Assembly: GCF_900314615.1 (NCBI RefSeq)
Contig: NZ_OMWA01000020.1
Span: 1 to 64,000, forward strand
Length of the DNA stretch: 64,000 nt
Direction: 5' to 3'
DNA from: an uncultured Methanobrevibacter sp.
Lineage (GTDB): Archaea > Methanobacteriota > Methanobacteria > Methanobacteriales > Methanobacteriaceae
Shown here: piece by piece, positions 56,206-64,000 of the stretch
Layout: every line of letters starts with the position of its first letter
Position numbering within the stretch: the first letter of the stretch is position 1
Made by a program: the position numbers and the translations under genes
The notes under the pieces: generated by a model
What the model was told of the DNA's origin: nothing
The model's database searches: none
What the model saw: the letters and a program-made list of their open reading frames with translations, nothing else

Positions 56206-57393
56206 ATGTTTTTAACAAACGAAGAACAACAAATGTGTGACGGAGAGTTTGGTGAAACTATTAGAAAAAGTATGGATATTCTTGTTGCATTAGGGGATAT
56301 CTATGGTGCTTCTAAATTAGTTGATATCACTTCCGCACAGGTATCTGGTGTTTCTTACAAAACTATCGGGGATGCTGGTTTAGAATATCTTGAAGATTTG
56401 GCTTTAGACGGATCCGGTAAAGCTACTATAAACGCTTCACTCAATCCGCCGGGAACTGATTTGGACAATTGGGAAAAATTAGGTTTTCCAAGGGATTTTG
56501 CAATCAAACAAAATCAGATTGTAGATGCATATGCAAATCTGGGAATTTCTAAAACATGTACCTGTACACCATACTTGGTTGGTAACGTTCCAAGATTCAG
56601 AGATCATGTTTCATGGTCAGAATCATCTGCTGTTGCATATGTCAACTCAGTAATAGGGGCCAGAACCAATCGTGAAGGAGGTCCTGCAGCTCTTGCAGCA
56701 GCAATTGTCGGTAAAACTCCTTTATACGGTTTCCATTTGGCTGAAAACAGACAGGCAAATTTGGTTGTTAATGTTTCCACTGAATTGAAAGGTGCTGATT
56801 TTGGTGCATTAGGTTACATTATCGGTAAATTTGTTGGTGGAGGAGTTCCATACTTCAAACTTCAAAACACTCCTAACAACAACGATTTGAAAACCTTGGG
56901 TGCGGCACTGGCATCATCAGGTTCAGTTGCACTTTACCATGTGGAAAACGTAACTCCTGAAGCTGATTTGATAAACAGTGATGAAATTGAAGATATCATG
57001 TTTATTTCCGATAAGGAAATTAATGAAACCCGTGAAAAATTAACAACTACTGACAGGGACCCTGATTTGATTTGTTTAGGATGTCCTCATGCATCACTTG
57101 AAGAAATTAAACAAGTGGCTGAAATAGTACAAGGTAAAACTATTAAAAATAAACTGTGGATTTGTACATCTGTCAGTGTTAAAGCTACTGCTGACAGGAT
57201 GGGCTACACTGAAACCATTGAAAAAGCAGGCGGAAACGTAGTATGCGACACCTGTATGGTTGTTGCTCCTATCGAAGATATGGGCTTTGAAGTAATCGGT
57301 GTAAATTCCGCAAAAGCAGCAAATTATGTTCCATCAATGTGCGGACTTGATGTTGTTTATAATGATGTAGAAAATCTTATTCGGTTTGAATAA
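56206..57393 (+). CDS. Aconitase-X catalytic protein, probable phosphomevalonate dehydratase large subunit
   Basis: A 395-residue protein of the aconitase-X (DUF521) family. In archaea this large subunit, with a small DUF126 subunit, dehydrates 5-phosphomevalonate in the archaeal mevalonate pathway to isoprenoid lipids. Cluster-binding Cys are likely in [29 protein letters not shown] and [12 protein letters not shown] 56206 is set by GGTGA (56196-56200). It starts 1 base after the RecJ-like gene and ends in a long perfect hairpin. The small subunit gene is not in the window. Confidence 0.88.
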   Translation: MFLTNEEQQMCDGEFGETIRKSMDILVALGDIYGASKLVDITSAQVSGVSYKTIGDAGLEYLEDLALDGSGKATINASLNPPGTDLDNWEKLGFPRDFAIKQNQIVDAYANLGISKTCTCTPYLVGNVPRFRDHVSWSESSAVAYVNSVIGARTNREGGPAALAAAIVGKTPLYGFHLAENRQANLVVNVSTELKGADFGALGYIIGKFVGGGVPYFKLQNTPNNNDLKTLGAALASSGSVALYHVENVTPEADLINSDEIEDIMFISDKEINETREKLTTTDRDPDLICLGCPHASLEEIKQVAEIVQGKTIKNKLWICTSVSVKATADRMGYTETIEKAGGNVVCDTCMVVAPIEDMGFEVIGVNSAKAANYVPSMCGLDVVYNDVENLIRFE

Positions 57394-57413
57394 GATTTTT
57401 AAATTCTTTTTTT
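57371..57413 (+). terminator. Terminator of the aconitase-X gene overlapping its stop codon
   Basis: AAAATCTTATTC (57371-57382), loop GGTTT, GAATAAGATTTT (57388-57399): 12 perfect pairs. A T-run follows. The stop TAA is at 57391-57393. The remaining gap to 57516 holds only the promoter of the next gene (TATA-like CTATAAATTA about 57477-57486). Confidence 0.8.
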
Positions 57414-57516
57414 TCGAATTTAATTAATTTTAATTAATATGCTTATTTTTTGTTAAAACTTTAAATTACATAAACTCTATAAATTAAACTAATAGAAATT
57501 GTGAGGAAGACTTTTT

Positions 57517-58902
57517 ATGAATTATTTAATTGTTGGTGCCGGAAATGCAAGCAGGCCTGTTGCAAGATTGCTTAATTATTTAGGCCATGATGTTACTGTA
57601 ACTGATTTGAAAGACTTGTCTGAATTTAAAATCGAGTTTCAAAGAAGTTTAATCGAAATGGAAAAAGAAGGAGTTAACTTGGATTTAGCAAATAAAGAAC
57701 CTTCAGTCGAAGGTTTTGATGCAGCTTACATGCCTCCTACATTACCTGATTCAGCTCCTATTGCACAGCAAATTAAAAATTCAAATTTAAAGGTCTTGAC
57801 AAATGAAGAATTCTCACAAACAGTTAATGATTTGATTCCTGTTGATATTATCGGAATCACCGGAACTATGGGCAAAACCACCACTACATTCATTACAACA
57901 AGTCTGTTTAAGCAGGCAGGTTACAATGTATGGTCCTGCTCATCCCTGGTAAATAATCTTGTTTCAGAAGCAATTATTGACGGTATTGTTAAAGGCAAGC
58001 CGCAAGAATGTGACATTGCTATTTTTGAACTTCCTCACGGCACAATCGGTCTTCTTGACAGATTGGATATTAAAATAGGTCTTTTGACAAATATTGCCGA
58101 AGACCATCTCTCCGAGTTTGGAGGCTCACTTGAAAAATACCAGAAGCGTAAACTGGTTCTCGAAGCAATGAGCGAAACATTTATAGCAAACAATTCCTGT
58201 CGTGACATAATAGAAAACGTCAGGGACAACGCAATATACTATGCTTTGGATGAGGATGTTGATTTCAAAGGAACTGCCGGAGACAAGTCATTAACAATAA
58301 AATCCAAAGATGTGGAATTCACAACTCCATTTCATATGATGAGCTATTTCTTTGAAAATTCTGTTGCCGCATCTGCTGTTGCATTGACATACGGTGTTGA
58401 AAAGCAGGACATTATTGACGCGTTAACAGTATTTAAAGGATTGCCTGCTCATATGGAAGATGTGGGGGACTATAACGGAAGGAAAGTTATTCTTGATTCC
58501 GCATTCTTGTATGACGGTATGAAAATTACTTTGGACTACTTTAAAGATGAAAGCGTAGTCCTGTTCTTGGATCATTTTGATACATTATCTGTTAGAGATA
58601 AGGCAGAAGTTGGCGAACTGGTAAGCGGATATGACATAAAGACAGTTATTGCAAGCGGTTTTAATGAAGTTACTCAGGAAGTGGAAATGGAAGCCGCCAA
58701 TGAGATTTTAGATGCAATAACCAATCCTGAAATCGAAAAAGTGGCTGTGGAAAACATTGAAATTGCAGCATGTGAAACATTCAGATATTCCGAACCGGGA
58801 GATATAATTCTCCATATGGGTCCGCTTATAGCATATGACAGGCTGACTACTGTCGAAAAAATTATGAGAGGACTTGAAGAGGGGAGTAAAAAGTATGAAT
58901 AA
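57517..58902 (+). CDS. Mur ligase family protein 1 (MurD-like; pseudomurein candidate)
   Basis: A 461-residue ATP-dependent peptide ligase. The N-terminal Rossmann domain (about 1-100: YLIVGAGNASRPVARLLNYL) resembles MurD. The P-loop is GITGTMGKTTTT with Lys120, with ELPHGTIGLLDRL and NIAEDHLSEFGG in the central domain, then a C-terminal ligase domain (LDSAFLYDGMKITLDYF). It is probably one of the ligases that build the pseudomurein peptide, or another carrier-linked ligase. GTGAGGAAG precedes the ATG. The next Mur ligase overlaps its end by 8 bases, so the two are coupled. Confidence 0.8.
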   Translation: MNYLIVGAGNASRPVARLLNYLGHDVTVTDLKDLSEFKIEFQRSLIEMEKEGVNLDLANKEPSVEGFDAAYMPPTLPDSAPIAQQIKNSNLKVLTNEEFSQTVNDLIPVDIIGITGTMGKTTTTFITTSLFKQAGYNVWSCSSLVNNLVSEAIIDGIVKGKPQECDIAIFELPHGTIGLLDRLDIKIGLLTNIAEDHLSEFGGSLEKYQKRKLVLEAMSETFIANNSCRDIIENVRDNAIYYALDEDVDFKGTAGDKSLTIKSKDVEFTTPFHMMSYFFENSVAASAVALTYGVEKQDIIDALTVFKGLPAHMEDVGDYNGRKVILDSAFLYDGMKITLDYFKDESVVLFLDHFDTLSVRDKAEVGELVSGYDIKTVIASGFNEVTQEVEMEAANEILDAITNPEIEKVAVENIEIAACETFRYSEPGDIILHMGPLIAYDRLTTVEKIMRGLEEGSKKYE

Positions 58903-60403
58903 AAATAAAACCTTTGGAGTTATTGGTGTTTGCGGTGCAAACGGTAATTTAATAGCTAGAATTTTAAAGCAAAGAGGATATGATGTAATTGCAACAGATT
59001 TATCCTTCAAAAAAGATTGCCGATTTGCTAATGCTTTGGAAGGTTACGATATTGAAGTATATTACGGCAAAACTCCTGAAAAATTTTTTAAGGATGCAGA
59101 TTACATAATACCTCCTGCAAGTCTGCCTAAAGATTCTGAAATACTTAAAAATTGCGATAAACCTATTTTGGAATTATGTGACATTATTGAAATGATTAAA
59201 CCTGAAAAGCCGGTGTTCGGAATAACCGGAACTAACGGTAAAACCACTTCAACCACTCTTTTAAAAAGAATTGCTTATGATAATGGAATTAAACCTTGTG
59301 AACATGATTTGGAAGGCATGCAGGGCAATGCCGAATTCATCCCGATTTTACAGTCAAGATTAAACGGGGATGTAGGTATTCTTGAAGTCGGAACATTCGG
59401 AGTACCTGGCACTGTTGGAAGAATTGTTAAAAATACTCAAATGTCAGGAGGTTTAATTACAAACATTACTCCGGATCATTTAAGAGATCTCGGAAGTTTT
59501 ATGGATTATGCAAATGTTAAAGGTGAATTCATAAAAGAACTGGGAATCGGCCAGCTGATTGTAAACGGTCATGACCCGACCATAATGGGACTTTTACGTG
59601 AACTTGACTTTAAAGGTGAGGTTATCACATTCGGTGTTGACGAGCTTCCGGATTCAATTGGTATGAAAGAATGTGTCTGCGGAGAGGAAATTGCAGTTAA
59701 AGAGATTATCTCCGGTTGCGGATATTATTTCTGTAAATGTGGAATAACAACTCCTCAGGTAGACTACATTGCAACTAACGTGGATTTGCCTAATAGGACT
59801 TTTGATTTGCACACTCCAACTGAAAAATTAACAGTTAAAATGGGTGTTGACGGGCTTCACAATGTTTACAATTTAACAGGTGTAATCATTGCAGCTCATA
59901 AATTCCTCGACCTGCCTTATGATAAGATTTTACCTACAATTGCCAGTTTTACCGGTGTAAGCGGAAGAATGGAAGAGGTAGGTGAGGTGAAAGGCAAAGA
60001 TATCTTTGTTGATTATGCTCACAATCCTGCAGGTGTGGAAACTGTTTTAAAAGAATTTAAAAAGTTGCATGGTGACTTTACAACTGTAATAACAATATCT
60101 TCAGAATCCGGATACACTGGTGATTTGAACATATTCAACAGTGTATTGAAGTTTTCAAAATTCATCGTTCCGGCTTCAACCGCTTCACAAAAAATAGCTT
60201 CTGAAAAATTAATTGAAAATCCTAAACTGAATGATCGGATATTTTTAAATTACGTGGATGATTTTGAAAAGACAGGCACTCTAGGCGCTTCTAAAAATCA
60301 GGTTCGTGATGGTATTAAAAAAGCTTTAAATTTAGATTGTGAGATGGTAATAGCTATTGGGGAAGCTGCTACCAAATACAAATCTATAGTTTTTGACTTA
60401 TAA
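58895..60403 (+). CDS. Mur ligase family protein 2 with a Cys4 insertion (MurT-like feature)
   Basis: From ATG 58895 (GGGGAG at 58881-58886), a 502-residue ligase. A Rossmann N-terminus (GVIGVCGANGNLIARILKQR), P-loop FGITGTNGKTTST with Lys116, and NITPDHLRDLGS follow the Mur pattern; FVDYAHNPAGVETVL is the C-terminal ligase motif. An insertion at 260-283 carries CVCG and CKCG pairs (Cys260, 262, 280, 282), a zinc-ribbon like that of bacterial MurT. No GatD-type amidase gene is adjacent. It is likely a pseudomurein peptide ligase coupled with the ligase upstream. Confidence 0.8.
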   Translation: MNKNKTFGVIGVCGANGNLIARILKQRGYDVIATDLSFKKDCRFANALEGYDIEVYYGKTPEKFFKDADYIIPPASLPKDSEILKNCDKPILELCDIIEMIKPEKPVFGITGTNGKTTSTTLLKRIAYDNGIKPCEHDLEGMQGNAEFIPILQSRLNGDVGILEVGTFGVPGTVGRIVKNTQMSGGLITNITPDHLRDLGSFMDYANVKGEFIKELGIGQLIVNGHDPTIMGLLRELDFKGEVITFGVDELPDSIGMKECVCGEEIAVKEIISGCGYYFCKCGITTPQVDYIATNVDLPNRTFDLHTPTEKLTVKMGVDGLHNVYNLTGVIIAAHKFLDLPYDKILPTIASFTGVSGRMEEVGEVKGKDIFVDYAHNPAGVETVLKEFKKLHGDFTTVITISSESGYTGDLNIFNSVLKFSKFIVPASTASQKIASEKLIENPKLNDRIFLNYVDDFEKTGTLGASKNQVRDGIKKALNLDCEMVIAIGEAATKYKSIVFDL

Positions 60404-60799
60404 TTCGCAAGTTTTTGGTGGATTTCCTGAAAAATCAGCAATAGTTGCTTTTCCGGAAACTGTAAATACTTCAAAAGTTGGATTGTCTGCAGTTTCGTAT
60501 AATGATTTTACAAGTTCATTTGAATCGATTACTTTCTGTTTTAACTCTAAAGAGTCAGTAAATTCCACTTTACCTGCAATTCTTAACCATGCAAATTCTG
60601 GTGTAGCGGTTGTGATTTCACAATTAGGGTTTGCATCCAATTCCTTGAACATTGGTTTGGTGTTTGCTGTACAGAAGTATGGTTTTCCGTCTTCTTCAAA
60701 GTAAAAGAGAATTGGTCTTACTTTTGCATTTCCGTCAAGTCCGCTAGTTGCTAAATATATTAATGGATTTTCTTTTAAAAAATTAATTACATCGCTCAT
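60398..60799 (-). CDS. FMN-binding split-barrel protein (pyridoxamine 5'-phosphate oxidase-like)
   Basis: A 133-residue protein of the PPOX-like flavin fold. YLATSGLDGNAKVRPILFYF (about 15-34) and PYFCTANTKPMFKELDANP are the FMN-contacting strands. Small members reduce or bind F420, FMN or haem-like ligands; this one is unassigned. AAGGAGAT before the ATG sets the start. It overlaps the end of the Mur ligase by 6 bases on the other strand. Its promoter carries four GTTAC repeats just upstream of the TATA box, so expression is probably controlled. Confidence 0.85.
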   Translation of the reverse strand: MSDVINFLKENPLIYLATSGLDGNAKVRPILFYFEEDGKPYFCTANTKPMFKELDANPNCEITTATPEFAWLRIAGKVEFTDSLELKQKVIDSNELVKSLYETADNPTFEVFTVSGKATIADFSGNPPKTCEL

Positions 60800-60843
60800 T
60801 TTTTACATCTCCTTATAATTTGTTGTTTATAGTTTATTTTAAT

Positions 60844-60900
60844 GAATATAAATCGTTTTCGTAACTGTTCAGTAACTAAGTAACTGTTTGGTAACTGTCA
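60844..60900 (-). promoter_or_regulatory. Promoter with four GTTAC repeats (flavin protein gene)
   Basis: GTAACT starts at 60861, 60872, 60880 and 60891 on the plus strand, spacing 11-8-11, so two near-identical 19-base units. On the minus strand they lie directly upstream of the TATA box (GATTTATATTC, 60854-60844), the position of activator sites in archaea. The rest of the gap to 61012 shows nothing except an AT-rich hef promoter region. Confidence 0.6.
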
Positions 60901-61012
60901 TTACTTATCAAATGCTCTCACTAATCTTTTATAAATGCTAAAAAATAATATCATAGTAAGGGTTATTGGTATACTCATTTTACATACTCATTAAAAATTT
61001 GAAGGTTGAATT

Positions 61013-63334
61013 ATGGCTAATTATATTTCACATCCTTTAATAAAAAAAGATGCAATTGAAGCAAGGTTGTATCAGCAGGTTTTAGCGGGGGATGTATTAA
61101 AAAAAGGCAATACTATGGTTGTAGCGCCAACTGCTTTAGGTAAAACTATCGTTGCGATTTTGGTAGCTGCAGATAGGCTTCAAAAAGTTAAAAATTCTAA
61201 AGTGCTGGTTCTTGCACCATCAAAGCCTTTAGCCATTCAACATGAAGACAGTTTTAAGGAATTTTTAAATCTTCCCTGCACTTCCATAACCGGTGCAATA
61301 AAAACCGATGAAAGAGTAAAAAGGTGGGAAGAGTCCAGAATTGTCTGTGCAACTCCTCAAACTGTAGAATCAGATTTGTTAAACGGCAGATATGATTTAA
61401 GCAGTGTTTCACTCATTGTTTTTGATGAATGCCATCATGGTGTCGGATCTTACTCTTATGTATATCTGGCTTCCCGTTATGTTCAGGAATCCAATTTCAA
61501 TTTAATTTTGGGCCTTACTGCTTCACCTGGGTCTGATAAAGCGAAAATCAAAGAAGTCTGCGCTAACCTTTATATTCAAAATATCGTGGTTAAAACAGAA
61601 GACGACCCTGACGTCAGGCCATACTTTAATCCGGTTGAAATAGACTGGGTCAGAGTTAAAATGAGCAGTGAACTTGAAAAAATTAAAAAATATGTTGATA
61701 AAGCTTTAAAAGTCAGACTGAAAGCTTTAAAGAATATGGGTATAATCAGAACAGTTTCTGTCGGGAAAGTCGATATTCTAAAGGCAAGAGGAAGAATTCA
61801 GGGTGAAATTGCAAGGTCCGTCAATCCGGATAAGGAGTTATTCCAGGCCATTTCCATTTTAAGCGCTGTAATCAATATTCAGCATTCTCAGGAGCTTATT
61901 GAAACACAGGGAATTCAGACTTTCAACAAATATATTGCACGTCTGCGTAAGAAAAAAACCAAAGCGGCAAAATCTCTCATGTGGGATGATAACTTTGGAA
62001 GAGCTGTTAAGATGGCACGTGATGCTGAAAGACATGGCTGGGAGCATCCGAAACTCAGGGAAGTAACCAGAATTCTTAAAAAAGAGTTAGGTACTGATGA
62101 CGGTCAGACAAAACTCCAGTCCAGCCGTGTTACAGGCAAGGATGAAAAATCTTCCAAAATAATTGTTTTTACACAATACAGAGACACTCTGGAAATGATA
62201 CATGAAAAACTTGAAAAGGAAGGAATAAAATCTGCAAAATTCTTTGGTCAGGCTGCAAAAGATGGTCAGAAGGGTCTTACACAAAAAGAACAGAAAGCCA
62301 TTATCAAGTCATTCAGAATGGGTGAATATGATGTTCTTTTATCCACAAGTGTTGCAGAAGAGGGAATCGATATTCCTGCAGTTGATCTGGTTGTTTTATA
62401 TGAACCGGTTCCTTCCGAAGTTCGTATGATTCAGAGAAGAGGAAGAACCGGACGTAAAAGAACAGGACGTGTTAAAGTTCTGATTACAAACGGAACAAGG
62501 GATGAAGCTTACTACTGGTCAAGCGTTAGAAAAGAAGATAAGATGAAATATCAGCTGATAGACCCTGATGTTTTAGAGGAATTAAATGCTTCAGCTTTAG
62601 AGAGAATGGAAGATCAAAAAAGAGTTAAGGTAATTGAAAGGCCTAAAGAAGCTGAAAAAGCAAATCCTCTTGTTTATGCAGATTCCAGGGAAGGAAACTC
62701 CAAAGTCATAAGACATCTGTCTGAAATGGAAATTGACGTTAAGGTCAGGTCCATGGCGGTCGGTGACTATCAGGTCAGTGATGAGGTAGTAATTGAGAGA
62801 AAAACCGCAAAGGATTTTGTTGATTCAATTATTGATAAAAGATTATTCAAGCAGGCACGTGAATTGTCTGAAGAGTTCAAAAGACCTCTTTTAATTTTAG
62901 AGGGGGATGACATTTACAATGGAATGATCCATCCCAATGCTGTGAGGGGAACTCTTGCTGCTATTGCAATTGATTTCGGAATCAGTATAATTCCAACTAG
63001 AAACTCCGAGGATACTGCTGCAATGATTAAAAGAATTGCTGTTCGAGAACAGAACGGTGAAAAAACTCATATTCAAATCAGGACAGATAAAAAACCTGTC
63101 AGCTTATGGGAACAGCAGCTTTTCATAGTTGAATCATTACCTAATATAGGGCCTGTCAACGCTAAAAATCTGCTTCAGCATTTCGGAAGTGTTGAAAAGG
63201 TGATGAATGCTTCTGAAAGTGAACTTCAGGAAGTTGAAGGTATAGGTAAGAAAACTGCTAAAAATATTAGAAAAGTAGTTGAATCAGAATATTTGTATTT
63301 TAATAAAGAATCAAAAGAAAAAAAACTTCTTTAA
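61013..63334 (+). CDS. hef: Hef/FANCM-like helicase-nuclease
   Basis: A 773-residue fusion acting on stalled replication forks. The N-terminal SF2 helicase has Walker A APTALGKT (38-45) and DECH (138-141), and the second RecA domain carries STSVAEEGIDIPAVDLVVLY and QRRGRTGRKRTGRV. The C-terminal XPF/ERCC4 nuclease has VIERKTAKDFVDSIIDKRLF (about 590-609), followed by tandem helix-hairpin-helix motifs (LPNIGPVNAKNLL, VEGIGKKTAKNI). All active-site residues look intact. The ATG follows a weak GAAGGTTGA site. Confidence 0.95.
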   Translation: MANYISHPLIKKDAIEARLYQQVLAGDVLKKGNTMVVAPTALGKTIVAILVAADRLQKVKNSKVLVLAPSKPLAIQHEDSFKEFLNLPCTSITGAIKTDERVKRWEESRIVCATPQTVESDLLNGRYDLSSVSLIVFDECHHGVGSYSYVYLASRYVQESNFNLILGLTASPGSDKAKIKEVCANLYIQNIVVKTEDDPDVRPYFNPVEIDWVRVKMSSELEKIKKYVDKALKVRLKALKNMGIIRTVSVGKVDILKARGRIQGEIARSVNPDKELFQAISILSAVINIQHSQELIETQGIQTFNKYIARLRKKKTKAAKSLMWDDNFGRAVKMARDAERHGWEHPKLREVTRILKKELGTDDGQTKLQSSRVTGKDEKSSKIIVFTQYRDTLEMIHEKLEKEGIKSAKFFGQAAKDGQKGLTQKEQKAIIKSFRMGEYDVLLSTSVAEEGIDIPAVDLVVLYEPVPSEVRMIQRRGRTGRKRTGRVKVLITNGTRDEAYYWSSVRKEDKMKYQLIDPDVLEELNASALERMEDQKRVKVIERPKEAEKANPLVYADSREGNSKVIRHLSEMEIDVKVRSMAVGDYQVSDEVVIERKTAKDFVDSIIDKRLFKQARELSEEFKRPLLILEGDDIYNGMIHPNAVRGTLAAIAIDFGISIIPTRNSEDTAAMIKRIAVREQNGEKTHIQIRTDKKPVSLWEQQLFIVESLPNIGPVNAKNLLQHFGSVEKVMNASESELQEVEGIGKKTAKNIRKVVESEYLYFNKESKEKKLL

Positions 63335-63356
63335 TTAGATTTTAAAGTTTTTTTTC
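63317..63356. terminator. Bidirectional terminator covering the hef stop codon
   Basis: GAAAAAAAACTT (63317-63328) pairs perfectly with AAGTTTTTTTTC (63345-63356) around a 16-base loop. Both convergent stop codons (63332-63334 and 63335-63337) lie in the loop, and either strand ends in a run of T. Confidence 0.65.
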
Positions 63357-64000
63357 ATAAATTCATAACTTTTTTCAATGGAATCGAAATCATTTACCTC
63401 AATGATATAGATGCCATCATAATTTTTACTCTCAAGATTATTGACTATGCGTTTTAATTCAATAGAGCCTTCACCAAGTGCAAGGTGTGAGTCATCATCA
63501 CCAAAATTATCATGGATATGTATGTGTTTAATTGAATCAAAAATCATCTCGTCTGGAGAATATCCTGCATGATTTGCATGGCCGATGTCCAGTGTCATAG
63601 GCATGTCGAGTGAAACCAGCATTTCATTCAAATCATTGATGTCGGAATAAATCATATTGTCAAAGGTAGGCATATTTTCAATTGTGGTTAAAACGCCTAA
63701 ATCATCTGAATATTGCTTTATTTGTTTGATGGAATCTATTGCAGTATCATAAACTTTATTTTGGAAATATTTTTTTGCTAAAAAAGGAGCAAGTCCCGGA
63801 TGAACAACAACTGCTTCTGCATCTATGTGATTTGCCAGATTGATTGAATCCTTAGTCTGTTTTAGAGAATTTCTTCTGCTTTTCCATTGCAGTGCAGCAA
63901 TATTGATATCCATAAACGGCGCATGGATAGTGTATTTGAGGTTATAGCTGTCTAAAATGTTCATGTTGATGTTTTCTGTAGGATACTGATGCACGATTTC
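63335..64000 (-). CDS. Xylose isomerase-like TIM-barrel protein (sugar phosphate isomerase/epimerase), partial
   Basis: The 3' 222 codons of a gene entering from the right edge; the frame is open through base 64000. It matches the AP endonuclease 2/sugar isomerase superfamily: YTIHAPFMDINIAAL, VVVHPGLAPF, TTIENMPTFDNM, TLDIGHANHAGY and IHIHDNFGDDDSHLALGEGS follow the metal-binding strands in order (His, Glu, Asp-His, His, Glu). Substrate unknown. It converges on hef and shares a terminator with it. Confidence 0.85.
   Translation of the reverse strand, partial: EIVHQYPTENINMNILDSYNLKYTIHAPFMDINIAALQWKSRRNSLKQTKDSINLANHIDAEAVVVHPGLAPFLAKKYFQNKVYDTAIDSIKQIKQYSDDLGVLTTIENMPTFDNMIYSDINDLNEMLVSLDMPMTLDIGHANHAGYSPDEMIFDSIKHIHIHDNFGDDDSHLALGEGSIELKRIVNNLESKNYDGIYIIEVNDFDSIEKSYEFMKKNFKI

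Noticed and set aside
57517..60403. Assignment of either Mur ligase as CfbE (coenzyme F430 synthetase)
   Set aside because: Both have a MurD-like Rossmann N-terminus and sit as an overlapping pair away from other F430 genes; I could not match either to CfbE by eye, so the broader Mur ligase call is kept.

Overview
This window is a piece of an AT-rich archaeal chromosome, almost certainly from the Methanobacteriales and most likely a Methanobrevibacter. The evidence is a methanogen gene set (F420-dependent methylene-H4MPT dehydrogenase, a methanogenesis marker 12-type protein, fused Fae-Hps, a CfbB-type amidotransferase), archaeal information genes (Kae1-Bud32 fusion, S15, LSm, Hef, archaeal ThrRS), pseudomurein-type Mur ligases with UppP and a flippase, and large adhesin-like surface proteins of the kind typical of gut and rumen Methanobrevibacter. 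Promoters are archaeal (TATA boxes about 25 bases before the start of transcription). Ribosome-binding sites are GGTGAT or GGAGG. I see no insertion sequence, prophage or CRISPR array.

Layout. 1-4437: repeat-rich DUF11 adhesin-like gene entering from the left, broken in frame three times at its repeats. 4719-7647: ilvD-hisD. 7648-9213: unusual region with a 44-residue membrane peptide, a structured 3' RNA, and two copies of a structured RNA element with compensatory stem changes, one ahead of an acetyltransferase and one ahead of aspS. 10558-15896: flavoprotein, cbiC, hemL, signal peptidase, argS. 16115-18421: MATE-MarR-nitroreductase operon read leftward under two tandem palindromic operators. 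18527-19979: two paralogous anchored Ig-like proteins. 20104-23903: purD, TMEM175-like channel, argF, two small membrane proteins. 23990-26699: ilvB-ilvN-carbonic anhydrase. 26712-28841: secreted beta-helix protein. 29001-35694: ilvC, marker 12, LSm, a 47-residue protein, surE, a membrane-tethered Mrr-like protein, a glycan-polymerase-like membrane protein, cfbB. 35859-45048: thrS, fae-hps, small Zn protein, coiled-coil protein, Fe-S flavoprotein, flippase, ModE-like regulator, ferredoxin, hisB, mtd. 45276-45347: tRNA-Val. 45468-49298: ilvE-uppP and a second beta-helix adhesin. 49450-52119: CobT-like gene, an unknown protein, and a small HTH gene cluster with a paired operator. 52176-57393: kae1-bud32, XTP pyrophosphatase, rps15, RecJ-like DHH protein, aconitase-X-type protein (probable phosphomevalonate dehydratase large subunit). 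57517-60403: two overlapping Mur ligases. 60398-64000: FMN split-barrel protein, hef, and a TIM-barrel isomerase running off the right edge.

How the genes work together. Branched-chain amino acid synthesis is nearly complete but scattered (ilvD, ilvBN, ilvC, ilvE). Tetrapyrrole and cobamide functions (hemL, cbiC, cfbB, cobT-like) recur. Cell-envelope assembly is represented by Mur ligases, flippase, UppP, glycan-polymerase-like protein, signal peptidase and adhesins. Many operon ends carry a hairpin plus T-tract, and in about ten cases the hairpin overlaps the stop codon.

The best candidate for something undescribed is the duplicated structured RNA at 8137-8270 and 8970-9090. Its identification rests on manual base-pairing of two copies; I could not run covariance or expression analyses.
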